Numbered from the stretch's first letter, positions 1 through 8,129 are shown. The stretch is DNA of 53,271 nt from Candidatus Aminicenantota bacterium (GCA_026393835.1 JAPKZK010000076.1:1-53271), one strand, 5' to 3'. Numbers and translations are program-made. The notes: generated by a model not told the origin, from the sequence alone.

Positions 1-8
1 GCGTTTCC

Positions 9-974
9 CTATTCTCTTAACACTCGGGTAGTATACGCCCAGTACGCATCTAAAAATAAACGCGGACAAATGTACTTGCGATTTTCCGATTTCTGAATAC
101 CCGCTATCGCTGAATAACCTCCGATGGCAATTCCCTCCGAAAAGTTTTTCACCCGGTAACGCAATCGTCCCAGTATTCCTAAATGACCATTACAACTCAC
201 AACTTGATCTATTAATTCCTTCGGCAGGTGCGCTTTCCCTTCATGTTCTATTCCGCCCGCTGTATACACAAATTGACGATACCACTCTACTCCAAATAAA
301 TCTGCTGTCACTTTTACATACGGCGGTCCATATAAGTCTTCCGATCTCTCCAACAGATCAACCAGCGTTAAGGGGTAGAGCAGCTTCCCGGCTCGTACAG
401 GCGACCGTAACCGCAGCCCCAAACTGCTCCACCGATAATCTTCCGGTAGACGTGCAATCCCTGCCCTTACCGGGTTCAAATCAATATATGAACCGCATAT
501 TAATTGCGCTTCTCCCTGGTATACGATGACTCCTTTAAACCGGGCTCCCCACAGATAACCTTTGCGGTCATGTTTATTATTATACCAGCGGCTAAAGGTC
601 TGCTTCAGTTCCTGTACAAAACGGGAGACTGAATCCAGGCGATCTCTCAACCGTTGGATTCCTCCGTCAGCGTCAGGGATAATATTGCCATTGCTCTCAT
701 AACTGCCTTAGGGCGGTTCCGCCTCTTTTCCATATATCAGCTTATAGCGGCGAAGAAGTTCTTCCGTCGGCGCCATTTGGGCTTCCACTTCCATACCTGT
801 GCCCAATATATGGAAGTGATTTCCCATGATACAGAAAGAATGAATCCTGATAAAAAAGCCGGCAGCCAGTCGTTCCATCAAAGTGAGGAAATATTCTTTT
901 TCCTCAATGTTAAAGCGGCTGTTGTTCCCGGCAAGCCGGGAGATAATATGAAGGGACCCGCAATTTTGCTGCTT
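9..974 (-). pseudogene. REP-associated (RAYT/Y1-type) tyrosine transposase, broken by an in-frame stop
   Basis: The minus strand encodes an HUH transposase of the IS200/RAYT (Y1_Tnp) type. Reading from about 970 downward, one frame gives HIISRLAGNNSRFN, then MGNHFHI with the HxH metal-binding pair, then the downstream half with the RWYNN segment (a candidate for the catalytic Tyr), the GARFKG motif and the family-typical SYIDLNPVRAGI near the C-terminus. An in-frame TAA (complement of 708-710) splits the gene, so only the last 213 codons (9-650) are uninterrupted. No start codon is visible upstream before the next gene's control region, so the N-terminus is also damaged. RAYT proteins are known to mobilise REP palindromes, and hairpin repeats occur throughout this window, but a link is inference. 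The C-terminus is complete (stop at 9-11). Confidence 0.8.
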
Positions 975-1003
975 TAAAATATTTAAAGAAGGAGGACAAC
1001 AAA

Positions 1004-1630
1004 ATGAAAAGTATAAAACTTATGAGTGTGGTGCTGTCAGTGATGTTTATCTTAAGCGTCAACCTGCCGGCGCAGGGTGGCGTTAAGGGAGGGTTTAACC
1101 TATCAAAATTCTATTCCGTGGAACCAGCCGGGATGGACCAAAAATATCTAGCCGGTTTCCAGGTAGGATTGTTTAAAGGGTTCAATATATCGCCCAGCGT
1201 CCAGATCCAGCCTGAGATTTTTTATATTCAGAAAGGGTCAAAGGTGACAATGATGATCGATACTGTCGAAGCGATTGCTAAAATCAGGATCAGTTACTTT
1301 GAAATCCCGCTCCTGTTCAAATTCAATTTAAAACCGGATACTGCGGTTAATCCCTATCTAATTGCCGGCCCGTATGTGGCCTTCAGGAGCAAGGCGACTC
1401 TAACCGTGGAAGCTATGGGGCAATCGGAAAAAGAAGATATCAAAGAGGACGTAAAATCGACGGATTTCGGTATTATCGGCGGTGGAGGCGTGGAATTTAA
1501 AATGGGGGACATGTTGAAATGCATTTTGGTAGAGATTCGATACGAACTTGGCCTGGTGAATATCGACAAAGGAGCGAGCTCCAAAGCGAAAAACAGTAGT
1601 ATCGTGTTTAATGTTGGAGTCGGTATTTAA
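1004..1630 (+). CDS. Outer-membrane beta-barrel protein (PorT/OmpW-like)
   Basis: A 208-residue secreted protein. The N-terminus is a clear Sec signal peptide (basic start, hydrophobic residues 8-20, likely cut after LPAQG). The mature part alternates short hydrophobic strands and Gly/Asp-rich turns (GGVKGGFNLSKF, FQVGLFKGFNISPSVQIQPEIFY, FEIPLLFKF, PYLIAGPYVAFRS, FGIIGGGGVEFKMG), the pattern of small eight-stranded outer-membrane barrels of the PorT/outer-membrane beta-barrel family. A strong ribosome-binding site (AAGGAGG, about 989) supports the ATG. It stands alone between a transposase remnant and repeats, so context says little. The precise role (structural, binding or channel) is unknown. 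Confidence 0.8.
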   Translation: MKSIKLMSVVLSVMFILSVNLPAQGGVKGGFNLSKFYSVEPAGMDQKYLAGFQVGLFKGFNISPSVQIQPEIFYIQKGSKVTMMIDTVEAIAKIRISYFEIPLLFKFNLKPDTAVNPYLIAGPYVAFRSKATLTVEAMGQSEKEDIKEDVKSTDFGIIGGGGVEFKMGDMLKCILVEIRYELGLVNIDKGASSKAKNSSIVFNVGVGI

Positions 1631-1862
1631 AATAACTAACCGTTAGCGAACAGGGTCAGTTTTAGTATTGCCTGAGATGAAAATAAAGTAGCCACGGACG
1701 AACACGGACAAACACGGACTACATTTTCATAGCCTACGGGTGAGGGCATATGCGCCGTCATGATGAACTGATATGAAACTAGCCGCGAAGGACCGAGAAG
1801 TAGTGGCGCCCCCGTGTTCGTTGTTTTTTTCCTCTCCAGGAGGGGAATGATTCGGATGTCCC
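1631..1862. repeat. Intergenic segment built of dispersed repeat motifs
   Basis: No gene seen. About 1690-1722 holds a chain of cacggac/aacacggac units. About 1775-1800 holds a tagccgcgaaggaccgagaag motif that recurs with variants near 2765, 13070 and 50030. These are members of the short dispersed repeat families found in most gaps of this window. Confidence 0.6.
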
Positions 1863-2327
1863 CTAATCTTCCGAAATTGTTTCTCCTTCAAGATTATCCA
1901 CATCGGCAATATCTTGTTTTCTTCCGGATGCTTTCTTGTTTTTGATCAAGTCATCTTTCGAAATTAAAGATATATCAGTGCCTTCGATGGTTATTACATT
2001 CCTTCGGGCATAACATTCAACAATATCTATCCCAGTAGCTTCATTAATAATGTCTATTTGAATCGGCGATCTTCCCATCCGAAATACATTGCCTTTTTCC
2101 TTAAAATACCTCATGTCAATTTCCGGGGCTCCGAATTCGCGAAGAGCTTTTTGCAATTTATTTAAATTTTCATCGTCGTCTGCAATTAGAAAATCAATAT
2201 CTTTCGTTGCTCTTGGATATCCGTAAATACCAACTGCCCAACCACCTACCAAAAGATAGTAGACATTATTGCTGTTTAATGAATTTATAAAGTCTTTGAA
2301 GTCTTCCGGTAGTTGCCTCTGGTCCAT
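1863..2327 (-). CDS. Nucleotidyltransferase-fold protein (AbiEii/DUF6036-like)
   Basis: A 154-residue protein whose N-terminal half has the minimal nucleotidyltransferase signature: GGWAVGIYGYPRATKDID, i.e. the Gly-Gly start of the fold followed by the metal-binding DxD (KDID), with a later acidic residue in QIDII. Proteins like this act on NTPs to modify RNA or protein and are commonly one half of toxin-antitoxin-like pairs (AbiE group). It overlaps the 65-codon gene upstream (2266-2463) by 62 nt, as in such two-gene modules. Its stop lies in a repeat-filled gap. Specific substrate and toxicity are unknown. Confidence 0.7.
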   Translation of the reverse strand: MDQRQLPEDFKDFINSLNSNNVYYLLVGGWAVGIYGYPRATKDIDFLIADDDENLNKLQKALREFGAPEIDMRYFKEKGNVFRMGRSPIQIDIINEATGIDIVECYARRNVITIEGTDISLISKDDLIKNKKASGRKQDIADVDNLEGETISED

Positions 2328-2463
2328 AAAAACACTCCCTCAAATATGTGATGGTCTTCATTTTTTCTTCTACAGATGCTTTCGACCAATATTCTCTTTC
2401 TTCCAGCTTATGCTCCCTGAATGTTGAAAAAGATACATCCCTTCTATTCATGCGATTTTCCAT
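2266..2463 (-). CDS. Small partner protein of the nucleotidyltransferase
   Basis: A 65-residue ORF that starts at 2463 and overlaps the nucleotidyltransferase start. The pattern REYWSKASVEEKMKTITYLR followed by YG and RLQRLYKFI matches small proteins that I recognise as often encoded just upstream of such nucleotidyltransferases (general form eyW...tpeeRl..l..LR..yG...rLqR). A partner or antitoxin role is inference from position and pattern. There is no obvious Shine-Dalgarno: the upstream sequence reads aaaccatggggggtaataaatgg on the minus strand, with a G-rich stretch about 10 nt upstream that could serve. Confidence 0.6.
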   Translation of the reverse strand: MENRMNRRDVSFSTFREHKLEEREYWSKASVEEKMKTITYLRECFYGPEATTGRLQRLYKFIKQQ

Positions 2464-2840
2464 TTATTACCCCCCATGGTTTAATGCTTTGCCCCTGGGT
2501 TCCGGCCTTACTGTGTCCGAATTTTCTAAGAAACGTTTGGGCTTCCAATACAGTTTAGCATTTGTAGTTTCCGGTTTTTTGTTCATGTTTTAATCTTATT
2601 GTATTGGTTAAGATTTGTCAAGACCTGTCATGAAACTAGCCACAAAGCCACGAAGGCACAAAGGTACAGTCAAAAATTACTATTGTAGGGAACAGGCATT
2701 GCCTGTTCCAACGGGGCATTTGAGGAACAGGCTTCCAAAAGCTTTTCATGAGCTGTTTTTTTATATTCCTCTCTTCGCGTCCCTTCGCGCTCTTCGCGGC
2801 TCATAAAATTAGGCGACGGATCCAGGGTGCGGGGGGGGAC
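2464..2840. repeat. Gene-free gap with hairpin and dispersed repeats
   Basis: No convincing coding region. About 2630-2665 holds a gccacaaagccacgaaggcacaaag chain. At 2689-2709 there is a perfect hairpin, GGAACAGGC - att - GCCTGTTCC, which recurs near 37396-37414. About 2762-2805 holds cttcgcgtcccttcgcgctcttcgcggct, the reverse form of the cgcgaagga family seen at 1775, 13070 and 50030. Confidence 0.6.
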
Positions 2841-2869
2841 TTGACCCGGGCGGCGATTTCCTTTACAAT
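2841..2869 (+). promoter_or_regulatory. Sigma70-type promoter for cinA
   Basis: TTGACC (2841-2846), a 17-nt spacer and TACAAT (2864-2869), 36 nt upstream of the cinA ATG, which is preceded by AAGAGGA. Confidence 0.6.
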
Positions 2870-2905
2870 TAGCGGTGACTTTATTAAAACAAGAGGAATA
2901 AAACA

Positions 2906-4141
2906 ATGAGAGCCATTTTTATTGCCGTAGGCAGCGAGTTACTGGAAAAAGATAAAATCGATACCAATTCGATTTATATGGCCCAGAAATTACAGGAAAC
3001 AGGCATCCTGACCGATATGAAAGTGGTGGTCGGCGACGATATCACCAACTTGAGCTGGATCGTAAAAAACGCCTGCAAACGCGCCCAATTGCTAATCATT
3101 ACCGGCGGACTGGGCCCCACGGAAGACGATATCACCCGCGAAGCGGTCGCCGAAGGTCTGAAACGGGACCTGGAATTTAAAGAAGAAATTGCGGCCGATA
3201 TCGCGGAACGTTTCAAAAAACGGGGCATTCCCATGCCGGAAATCAACACCCGCCAGGCTTTTATCGTCCAGGGCGCCGAAGTGCTGCCCAACCCCATGGG
3301 AACCGCGCCGGGACAGTATATCGACGATGAAAACTGCAAAATCCTGCTGCTGCCCGGCCCCCCCCATGAAATGCGCGCCTTATTCGATAAGGTCCTGGAA
3401 GAGAAAATCGCACCCCTTTCCAATTACTATATTTACAAACGTATGTTCAAATTCGGCGCCATTACCGAATCTGAAACTGATTCCATGCTGGCGGAACTCT
3501 ACACCCGTTACAAAAACATTCGCACCACCATCCTGGCCAGCCCCGGCCTTATCGAAGTCCACCTGCTGGGCCGCTCCAGGAAAACGGTGGAAGAAGCCCA
3601 AACCGCCGTGGATGAACTGGCGGAAAAAATCAAAGAGCGCATGAAAGACTTTCTGGTCACTGAAAGAGATAGCTCCCTGGAACAATTGCTGGTTGAAGAA
3701 CTGAAAACCCGTAAACTTACCTTGAGCGTGGCCGAAAGCTGCACCGGCGGCGGTCTGGGAAACCGTATCACCAACGTCCCCGGCAGTTCCGAAGTCTTCC
3801 TGGGCGGCGTCATCGCTTATTCCAACGAGCTGAAAATGAAACTGCTGGGCGTTAAAGAAAATACCCTGAAACGACACGGCGCCGTCTCCAAAGATACGGC
3901 CAGGGAAATGGCCCAGGGCATCCGCGCCCTGACCGGCTCGGATATCGGCCTGTCCATCACGGGTATCGCCGGCCCGGGCGGCGCCGCGGTGGGAAAACCC
4001 GTGGGCCTGGTCTTTATACACTTCGCTTCCGAAAAAGGCGATACCGGCGTCTACCAGATTTTCCCCGGCGAACGGGATGTGGTCAAAACCCGCACCATTA
4101 ATTACAGCCTTTCCCTGCTCAGGAAACAACTGGAAACCTAG
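2906..4141 (+). CDS. cinA: CinA family protein (competence/damage-inducible; NMN amidohydrolase)
   Basis: A 411-residue full-length CinA. Residues 1-170 form the molybdopterin-binding-like (MoCF) domain: AVGSELLEKDKIDTNS, then TGGLGPTEDDITREA and LLPGPPHEM. About 255-411 is the C-terminal CinA (PncC-like) domain: VAESCTGGGLGNRIT, GGVIAYSNELKMKLLGV, and SITGIAGPGGAAVGKPVGLV. In characterised homologues this combination has ADP-ribose pyrophosphatase and NMN deamidase activity, recycling pyridine nucleotides in the cytoplasm. The start is supported by AAGAGGA 9 nt upstream and by a good promoter. The next gene, a TrmN6-like methyltransferase, follows in the same direction after a short gap now filled with repeats. 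Length and motifs are normal, and I am confident of the family. Confidence 0.95.
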   Translation: MRAIFIAVGSELLEKDKIDTNSIYMAQKLQETGILTDMKVVVGDDITNLSWIVKNACKRAQLLIITGGLGPTEDDITREAVAEGLKRDLEFKEEIAADIAERFKKRGIPMPEINTRQAFIVQGAEVLPNPMGTAPGQYIDDENCKILLLPGPPHEMRALFDKVLEEKIAPLSNYYIYKRMFKFGAITESETDSMLAELYTRYKNIRTTILASPGLIEVHLLGRSRKTVEEAQTAVDELAEKIKERMKDFLVTERDSSLEQLLVEELKTRKLTLSVAESCTGGGLGNRITNVPGSSEVFLGGVIAYSNELKMKLLGVKENTLKRHGAVSKDTAREMAQGIRALTGSDIGLSITGIAGPGGAAVGKPVGLVFIHFASEKGDTGVYQIFPGERDVVKTRTINYSLSLLRKQLET

Positions 4142-4179
4142 TCTTAATAATGATACGAGTACACCGATAAACGATAATC

Positions 4180-5037
4180 ATGACCGGCGCGAACCCAAAC
4201 GAAATCAGGCCCACGGAACACACGGAACACACGGAACACACGGGACACACCGAAAATAAAATGGGCGAACACGGGGGTTCGCCCCTACTTCATCATTCAT
4301 CATTCATCATTCATCATTCACAATTACCGGAGATCACCCAGGATTACTTTTATAAGAAGAAAGTCCTCATCTTTCAAAATAAAAAAGGCTACCGCTTCTC
4401 AGTAGATGCGCCTATTTTAGCGGATTTCCTGCCCTCCCGCCCCGCGGAAGAAGCATTGGAAATCGGGACCGGCTGCGGCATTATTTCCCTGCTGGCCCTT
4501 TATAAAAATAAATTCGCCAAAATAGTCGGCGTCGAAATCCAGGAATCCCTCTTTCACCTGGCCCAACTAAACGCTGAAAAAAACAAGTTCTCCAACCGGT
4601 TCCAACCGGTTCACGGCGATTTCAACCGGGACTACCACGACTTCGCCGGCTTCGAAATTATTTTTGCCAACCCGCCCTTCTTTGAAACCGGCAAGGGCCG
4701 CATAAGCCCCAACGAAGAAATAAGAGACGCTAAAACGGAAACCAGGCTCACTTTAAACGAATTGCTGATTAAATCCCGTTCCATCCTGGGCCAAAACGGC
4801 GGTTTGTATCTCATTCTCCCCTATATAAGATATAACCATCTGATGACGCTGTCAAGGAAAACAGGTTTTTTCCCCCGCCGGATTCGCGAGGTTTTTTCCT
4901 TCAACGATGGAAAACCCGGACGTTTTCTGGTACAATTAACCACTTACGATGCACCCACGGAAACTTTGGAACCATTGATTATTTTCAAAGAAAAAGGAAT
5001 ATACACCGAAGAAATGAATAAAATATTGTCCGGATAA
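4180..5037 (+). CDS. TrmN6-like tRNA1(Val) adenine-N6 methyltransferase family
   Basis: SAM-dependent methyltransferase of the COG4123/TrmN6 type. The recognisable domain begins near nt 4327 with ITQDYFYKKKVLIFQ and GYRFSVDAPILADF. Motif I is LEIGTGCGIISLLAL. The catalytic NPPF motif is in IFANPPFF, expected for N6-adenine (or N5-Gln) methylation. TrmN6 methylates A37 of tRNA1(Val); the exact substrate here is not proven. The first about 50 codons are translated from dispersed repeats (cacggaacacacgg units, a GGGCGAAC hairpin and tcatcat chains), giving a peptide with HTEHTEHTGHTEN. Possible ATGs are 4180 and 4261. Neither has a Shine-Dalgarno, and no ATG/GTG/TTG lies between 4261 and the domain, so the true start is uncertain. 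Confidence 0.85.
   Translation: MTGANPNEIRPTEHTEHTEHTGHTENKMGEHGGSPLLHHSSFIIHHSQLPEITQDYFYKKKVLIFQNKKGYRFSVDAPILADFLPSRPAEEALEIGTGCGIISLLALYKNKFAKIVGVEIQESLFHLAQLNAEKNKFSNRFQPVHGDFNRDYHDFAGFEIIFANPPFFETGKGRISPNEEIRDAKTETRLTLNELLIKSRSILGQNGGLYLILPYIRYNHLMTLSRKTGFFPRRIREVFSFNDGKPGRFLVQLTTYDAPTETLEPLIIFKEKGIYTEEMNKILSG
4204..4323. repeat. Three adjoining repeat families inside the 5' end of the methyltransferase frame
   Basis: 4208-4250 is a chain of cacggaacacacgg units. 4263-4284 is a hairpin with GGGCGAAC and GTTCGCCC arms, recurring at 17184-17205 and 50083-50105. 4290-4322 is a chain of ttcatcattcatcat units, recurring in reverse near 45693-45727. Confidence 0.75.
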
Positions 5038-5078
5038 CAGATAACAGATAACGGATAATAAATAAAAGGAATAAAGGA

Positions 5079-5903
5079 ATGTTAAAGAAATTGAAAGAGT
5101 TATTCAAGTACAGGCAGCTCGTCGTCACCCTGGTGACGCGGGAATTAAAGGCCCGGTATAGGGGAACCGTTTTCGGTTTTTTCTGGAGTTTATTAAACCC
5201 CCTACTGCTGCTGATGGTCTATTTCGTGGTTTTCGCCGTCATATTGCGCGGCAGCAGCGGCCGCATAAAAGACATCAACCTGGTGGGAGTCAATTACGCC
5301 ATTTTCCTCTTTACCGGCCTTCTACCCTGGCTCTGGTTCAGTTCCTCCATCCTGGAATCGGCCAACGTCCTCTCTGTCCACGGCAACCTCATTAAGAAAA
5401 TCCAGTTCCCCCTCGAAGTGCTGCCCATCATGGTGGTACTTACCAACATGGTCCATTTCATCCTGGGACTCCCCATCCTCATCCTCATTATCGTTTTATT
5501 CGGACAGGGCATCGGGTTATCTTACTGGGTCCTCTTCTTCCCGGTGGTGGTCCTGGTGCAATTGGTCTTCACCCTGGGCTTAAGTCTCCTGGTGTCTGCC
5601 CTGACAGTACATTTCCGTGATTTAAAAGACATCCTGTCCAACCTCCTCACCCTCTGGTTTTTTGCCACCCCCATTATTTACTCCCTGCAGAACGCCGACC
5701 TGCCCAAACATAAAGCCCTGGTCTGGTTGTGGAACCTCAATCCCATGACCCATATCATCGAAGCGTACCATTATACTTTTGTCTTTTGCTCCCTCCCCCA
5801 CTGGGAAAAACTGTCTATCACTTTCATCGTGGGCCTGCTGTTTTTCTACCTGGGCTACATGATTTTCGATAAACTACGAGACACCTTTGTGGAAGAGGTA
5901 TAA
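5079..5903 (+). CDS. ABC-2 type polysaccharide export permease (Wzm/TagG-like)
   Basis: A 274-residue inner-membrane protein with about six membrane segments (residues about 28-60, 78-98, 118-145, 150-180, 185-205 and 238-262). The family-typical N-terminal part is LKARYRGTVFGFFWSLLNPLLLL, and LTVHFRDLKDIL precedes the last pair of helices. It forms the channel of an ABC exporter for O-antigen, teichoic-acid-like or capsular glycans. The ATPase follows after a single base and carries the glycan-binding domain, so the pair is a complete exporter. The upstream 5040-5070 is low-complexity (taacagataacagataacgg). Spacing and order are normal for wzm-wzt pairs. No glycosyltransferases lie next to it, so the exported glycan is unknown. 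Confidence 0.9.
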   Translation: MLKKLKELFKYRQLVVTLVTRELKARYRGTVFGFFWSLLNPLLLLMVYFVVFAVILRGSSGRIKDINLVGVNYAIFLFTGLLPWLWFSSSILESANVLSVHGNLIKKIQFPLEVLPIMVVLTNMVHFILGLPILILIIVLFGQGIGLSYWVLFFPVVVLVQLVFTLGLSLLVSALTVHFRDLKDILSNLLTLWFFATPIIYSLQNADLPKHKALVWLWNLNPMTHIIEAYHYTFVFCSLPHWEKLSITFIVGLLFFYLGYMIFDKLRDTFVEEV

Positions 5904-5904
5904 A

Positions 5905-7197
5905 ATGGAAGCGAACATGAATACCGAAATAAACTACGCATGCCCGGTCATGGCCAGGGATATCGTCAAATATTATAAGAAATATTCCCATAAGCATAAA
6001 TTCTTAACCCTGAAAAGCGCGCTGGTGAAACGCACGTTTTTTTCCGATTTAACGCAAGATGAAAAATTTGCCGCCCTCAACGGCGTGAGTTTCCACGTGG
6101 AAAAAGGAAAGACCTTAAGCGTCATCGGTGAGAACGGTTCAGGCAAAAGTACGCTGCTCAAGATACTGGCGGGAATCAGCAAACCCACTTCCGGCGAGAT
6201 GATCACCCATGGCCGCATATCCGCCCTTATCGAACTGGGGGCCGGGTTCCACCCTGAAATCTCGGGCCGGGAAAATATCTTTATTAACGGCATCATCCTG
6301 GGCCTCACTAAGAAAAAAATCCAGGAACGGCTCGATGATATCATCAAATTCGCCGAACTGGAAGACTTCATCGATAACCCTGTCAAATCCTATTCCTCCG
6401 GCATGTACATGCGGTTAGGATTTTCCATTGCCATCAACGTAGATCCCGACATCCTGCTGATCGACGAAGTCCTGGCAGTGGGCGACGCCTTTTTCGTACC
6501 CCGCTGCCTGGATAAAATCAATGAATTTAAACGAAAAGGCAAAACCATTATTTACGTTTCCCATGACCTATCCACCGTAGACCGCATCAGCGACGAGGTT
6601 ATCTGGCTGAAAGACGGGAAAATCGAAATGCAAGGTTACCCCAAGCGCGTGATCGACGCCTACCTCGAATACATCGGCAAACGGGGCGAGAAAAAAGCGG
6701 AAATCCAACATCAAAAAGAAGAACGCGATACTGCACCGGACCTGGAAAAACGCTGGGGCAGTAGGGAAATCGAAATCCAAAACGTCAAAATGCTGGACCG
6801 TCAAGGCAAGGAAAAATACATTTACGAAGCCGATGAACCCCTATCCGTCGAATTTGACGTCCTGGCCCACAAACCCGAAGAGGATTTTGTTTTCGGCGTC
6901 GGGATATTAAACACCGAAGGCGTTTCCTGTTATGGGAGCAATACTTTCATCGAAGAGCTCCAATCCCGGGCCATTTCAGGAACAGGAAAGGTAAAAATCA
7001 ATATTCCCGCCCTGAACCTTATTAATGGCGCTTATTTCCTGGATGTGGCCGTGCATAAACGGGACGGGTTCCCTTTCGATTACCACCATTTCCGCTACAC
7101 TTTCAGGGTCACTTCCGGGCATAAGGATGTAGGCATCGCCCGTATCCCCCACCAGTGGGAATTTTCCGATAATATCAAGTTTGATAATAGAGAGTAG
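5905..7197 (+). CDS. Wzt-like ABC transporter ATPase with C-terminal glycan-binding domain
   Basis: 430 residues from the ATG at 5905, one base after the permease stop and preceded by AAGAGG; a longer TTG start at 5887 is less likely. The nucleotide-binding domain fills residues about 10-245: Walker A GENGSGKSTLL, signature YSSGMYMRLGFS, Walker B DILLIDEVLAVGD and the switch His in YVSHD. After a charged linker (KRGEKKAEIQHQKEERD), residues about 265-425 form a beta-rich Wzt_C-like domain (IEIQNVKMLDRQGKEKYIYEADEPLSVEFDV and onward). In O9a-type systems this domain recognises the capped end of the O-polysaccharide. Its presence suggests that export is coupled to chain termination. Cytoplasmic, peripheral to the permease. 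Confidence 0.92.
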   Translation: MEANMNTEINYACPVMARDIVKYYKKYSHKHKFLTLKSALVKRTFFSDLTQDEKFAALNGVSFHVEKGKTLSVIGENGSGKSTLLKILAGISKPTSGEMITHGRISALIELGAGFHPEISGRENIFINGIILGLTKKKIQERLDDIIKFAELEDFIDNPVKSYSSGMYMRLGFSIAINVDPDILLIDEVLAVGDAFFVPRCLDKINEFKRKGKTIIYVSHDLSTVDRISDEVIWLKDGKIEMQGYPKRVIDAYLEYIGKRGEKKAEIQHQKEERDTAPDLEKRWGSREIEIQNVKMLDRQGKEKYIYEADEPLSVEFDVLAHKPEEDFVFGVGILNTEGVSCYGSNTFIEELQSRAISGTGKVKINIPALNLINGAYFLDVAVHKRDGFPFDYHHFRYTFRVTSGHKDVGIARIPHQWEFSDNIKFDNRE

Positions 7198-7214
7198 AGA
7201 ATAGAGAATAAAAA

Positions 7215-7679
7215 ATGAAAATATTTTATAATGCCGCGCAGTTAAACCAGGAACTGCAAAAATTGGAAGGTAAAAAGATCGTTTTTACCAATGGCGTTTT
7301 TGACCTGCTTCATGCCGGGCATATCGATTTGTTGGAATTTGCCAAAAACAGCGGCGATTATTTGATCGTAGGAATCAATGACGACGATTCCGTCAGGAGA
7401 CTGAAAGGCGAGGGCCGGCCCATTTACCCTTTAGCCGAGCGCATGGAAGTACTGGAAGCCGTTATGTATGTCGATTACATTGTACCCTTTTCCCAGGATA
7501 CGCCGTTGGAATTAATTAAGAGTCTCCTTCGCGTGGATGTATTGGTCAAAGGGGGGGATTACAAACCCCACGAAGTAGTAGGCAGAAAAGAGGTTGAAGA
7601 CGCCGGGGGGAAATTGCTCTTATTCAATTTCCGCAATCATTATTCCACTACCGCTATAATAGATGAATTAAAGAAATAA
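7215..7679 (+). CDS. rfaE2: RfaE2/HldE-type heptose-1-phosphate adenylyltransferase
   Basis: A 154-residue single-domain cytidylyltransferase-fold enzyme: FTNGVFDLLHAGHIDLLEFAK with the HxGH active-site motif, VGINDDDSVRRLKGEGRPIYP, and the C-terminal FRNHYSTTAII (S/T-T-x-I) element. Proteins of this size and pattern transfer AMP to D-glycero-beta-D-manno-heptose 1-phosphate for LPS core synthesis. The separate kinase half (RfaE1/HldA) is not in the window. Related glycerol-3-phosphate cytidylyltransferases are shorter and lack the VKGGDYKPHEVVGR segment seen here. It follows the ABC exporter by 17 nt of gagaataga-type repeat and is probably co-transcribed. Confidence 0.87.
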   Translation: MKIFYNAAQLNQELQKLEGKKIVFTNGVFDLLHAGHIDLLEFAKNSGDYLIVGINDDDSVRRLKGEGRPIYPLAERMEVLEAVMYVDYIVPFSQDTPLELIKSLLRVDVLVKGGDYKPHEVVGRKEVEDAGGKLLLFNFRNHYSTTAIIDELKK

Positions 7680-7723
7680 TTAGGGGAAGATTTTTTTCCT
7701 GGCGCTTAAAATCATTTTTTTTC

Positions 7724-7752
7724 TTGACAGAAGGAGATAAAAAGTCTATATT
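7724..7752 (+). promoter_or_regulatory. Consensus-like promoter for the 7768 antitoxin gene
   Basis: TTGACA (7724-7729), 17-nt spacer, TATATT (7747-7752); the ATG is 16 nt further on. Confidence 0.7.
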
Positions 7753-7767
7753 AATCCTGGTGAAAAA

Positions 7768-7998
7768 ATGAATGAAGTAAGATATATTACCAATGAAAGA
7801 GGCAATCCTGTAGAAGTAATACTTCCCATAAAAAGATATAGGAAATTGATGGATTTAAAAGAGCAGTATGAAGAAAAACTGAGAGTACTTTATTCAATCA
7901 AGGCTGGGGCGGAAGAAGTTTTAAAGGACAGGATCAATAATGGTTTAAACCAGGAACTATCGGATTTTATCGATGAACTTGAAGATAATTCCCACTGA
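7768..7998 (+). CDS. Probable antitoxin of a RelE-type module (Phd/RelB-like)
   Basis: A 76-residue acidic protein. The N-terminus VRYITNERGNPVEVILPIKRYRKLM resembles the DNA-binding start of Phd/YefM-like and other antitoxins (xxYITDExGxxxxVVLPIxxYxxLL). The rest is a charged helix (LKEQYEEKLRVLYSIKAGAEEVLKD) ending in acidic residues, as expected for a toxin-binding tail. Its 3' end overlaps the start of a RelE-like reading frame that has lost its middle, so this is an antitoxin whose toxin is dead. It has its own strong promoter. Function is inferred from pattern and context, not from a diagnostic motif. Confidence 0.72.
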   Translation: MNEVRYITNERGNPVEVILPIKRYRKLMDLKEQYEEKLRVLYSIKAGAEEVLKDRINNGLNQELSDFIDELEDNSH

Positions 7999-8129
7999 AT
8001 CTTTTAAAAAAGAAGCCAAAAACTTAAGAAAGAGATATCTATTCAAAAAGCGATAAAGAAACCATCTATGACAAGGAAATAATTGAATTGTTAAAAGAGA
8101 GCGGAGTTCTCGATATCCCGGGGCATTAA
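7973..8129 (+). pseudogene. RelE/ParE-type toxin with internal deletion
   Basis: From the ATG at 7973 (overlapping the antitoxin by 26 nt) the frame reads NLKIIPTESFKKEAKNLRKRY, a typical RelE N-terminus, then runs out of frame. About 20 codons in, the next frame gives YSKSDKETIYDKEIIELLKE and ends GVLDIPGH with a stop at 8127-8129, the typical RelE C-terminus. The central beta-sheet core that holds the catalytic residues is missing. The remains are only about 50 codons, against about 100 for an intact toxin. This is a deletion-inactivated toxin next to an intact antitoxin. Confidence 0.75.

Noticed and set aside
654..977. A 107-codon plus-strand frame
   Set aside because: The opposite strand encodes the N-terminal half of the transposase with its HxH motif.
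2906..4141. Long opposite-strand frames inside cinA (for example 3380-4129)
   Set aside because: They are shadows of a gene with complete CinA motifs, and their amino-acid composition is not protein-like.
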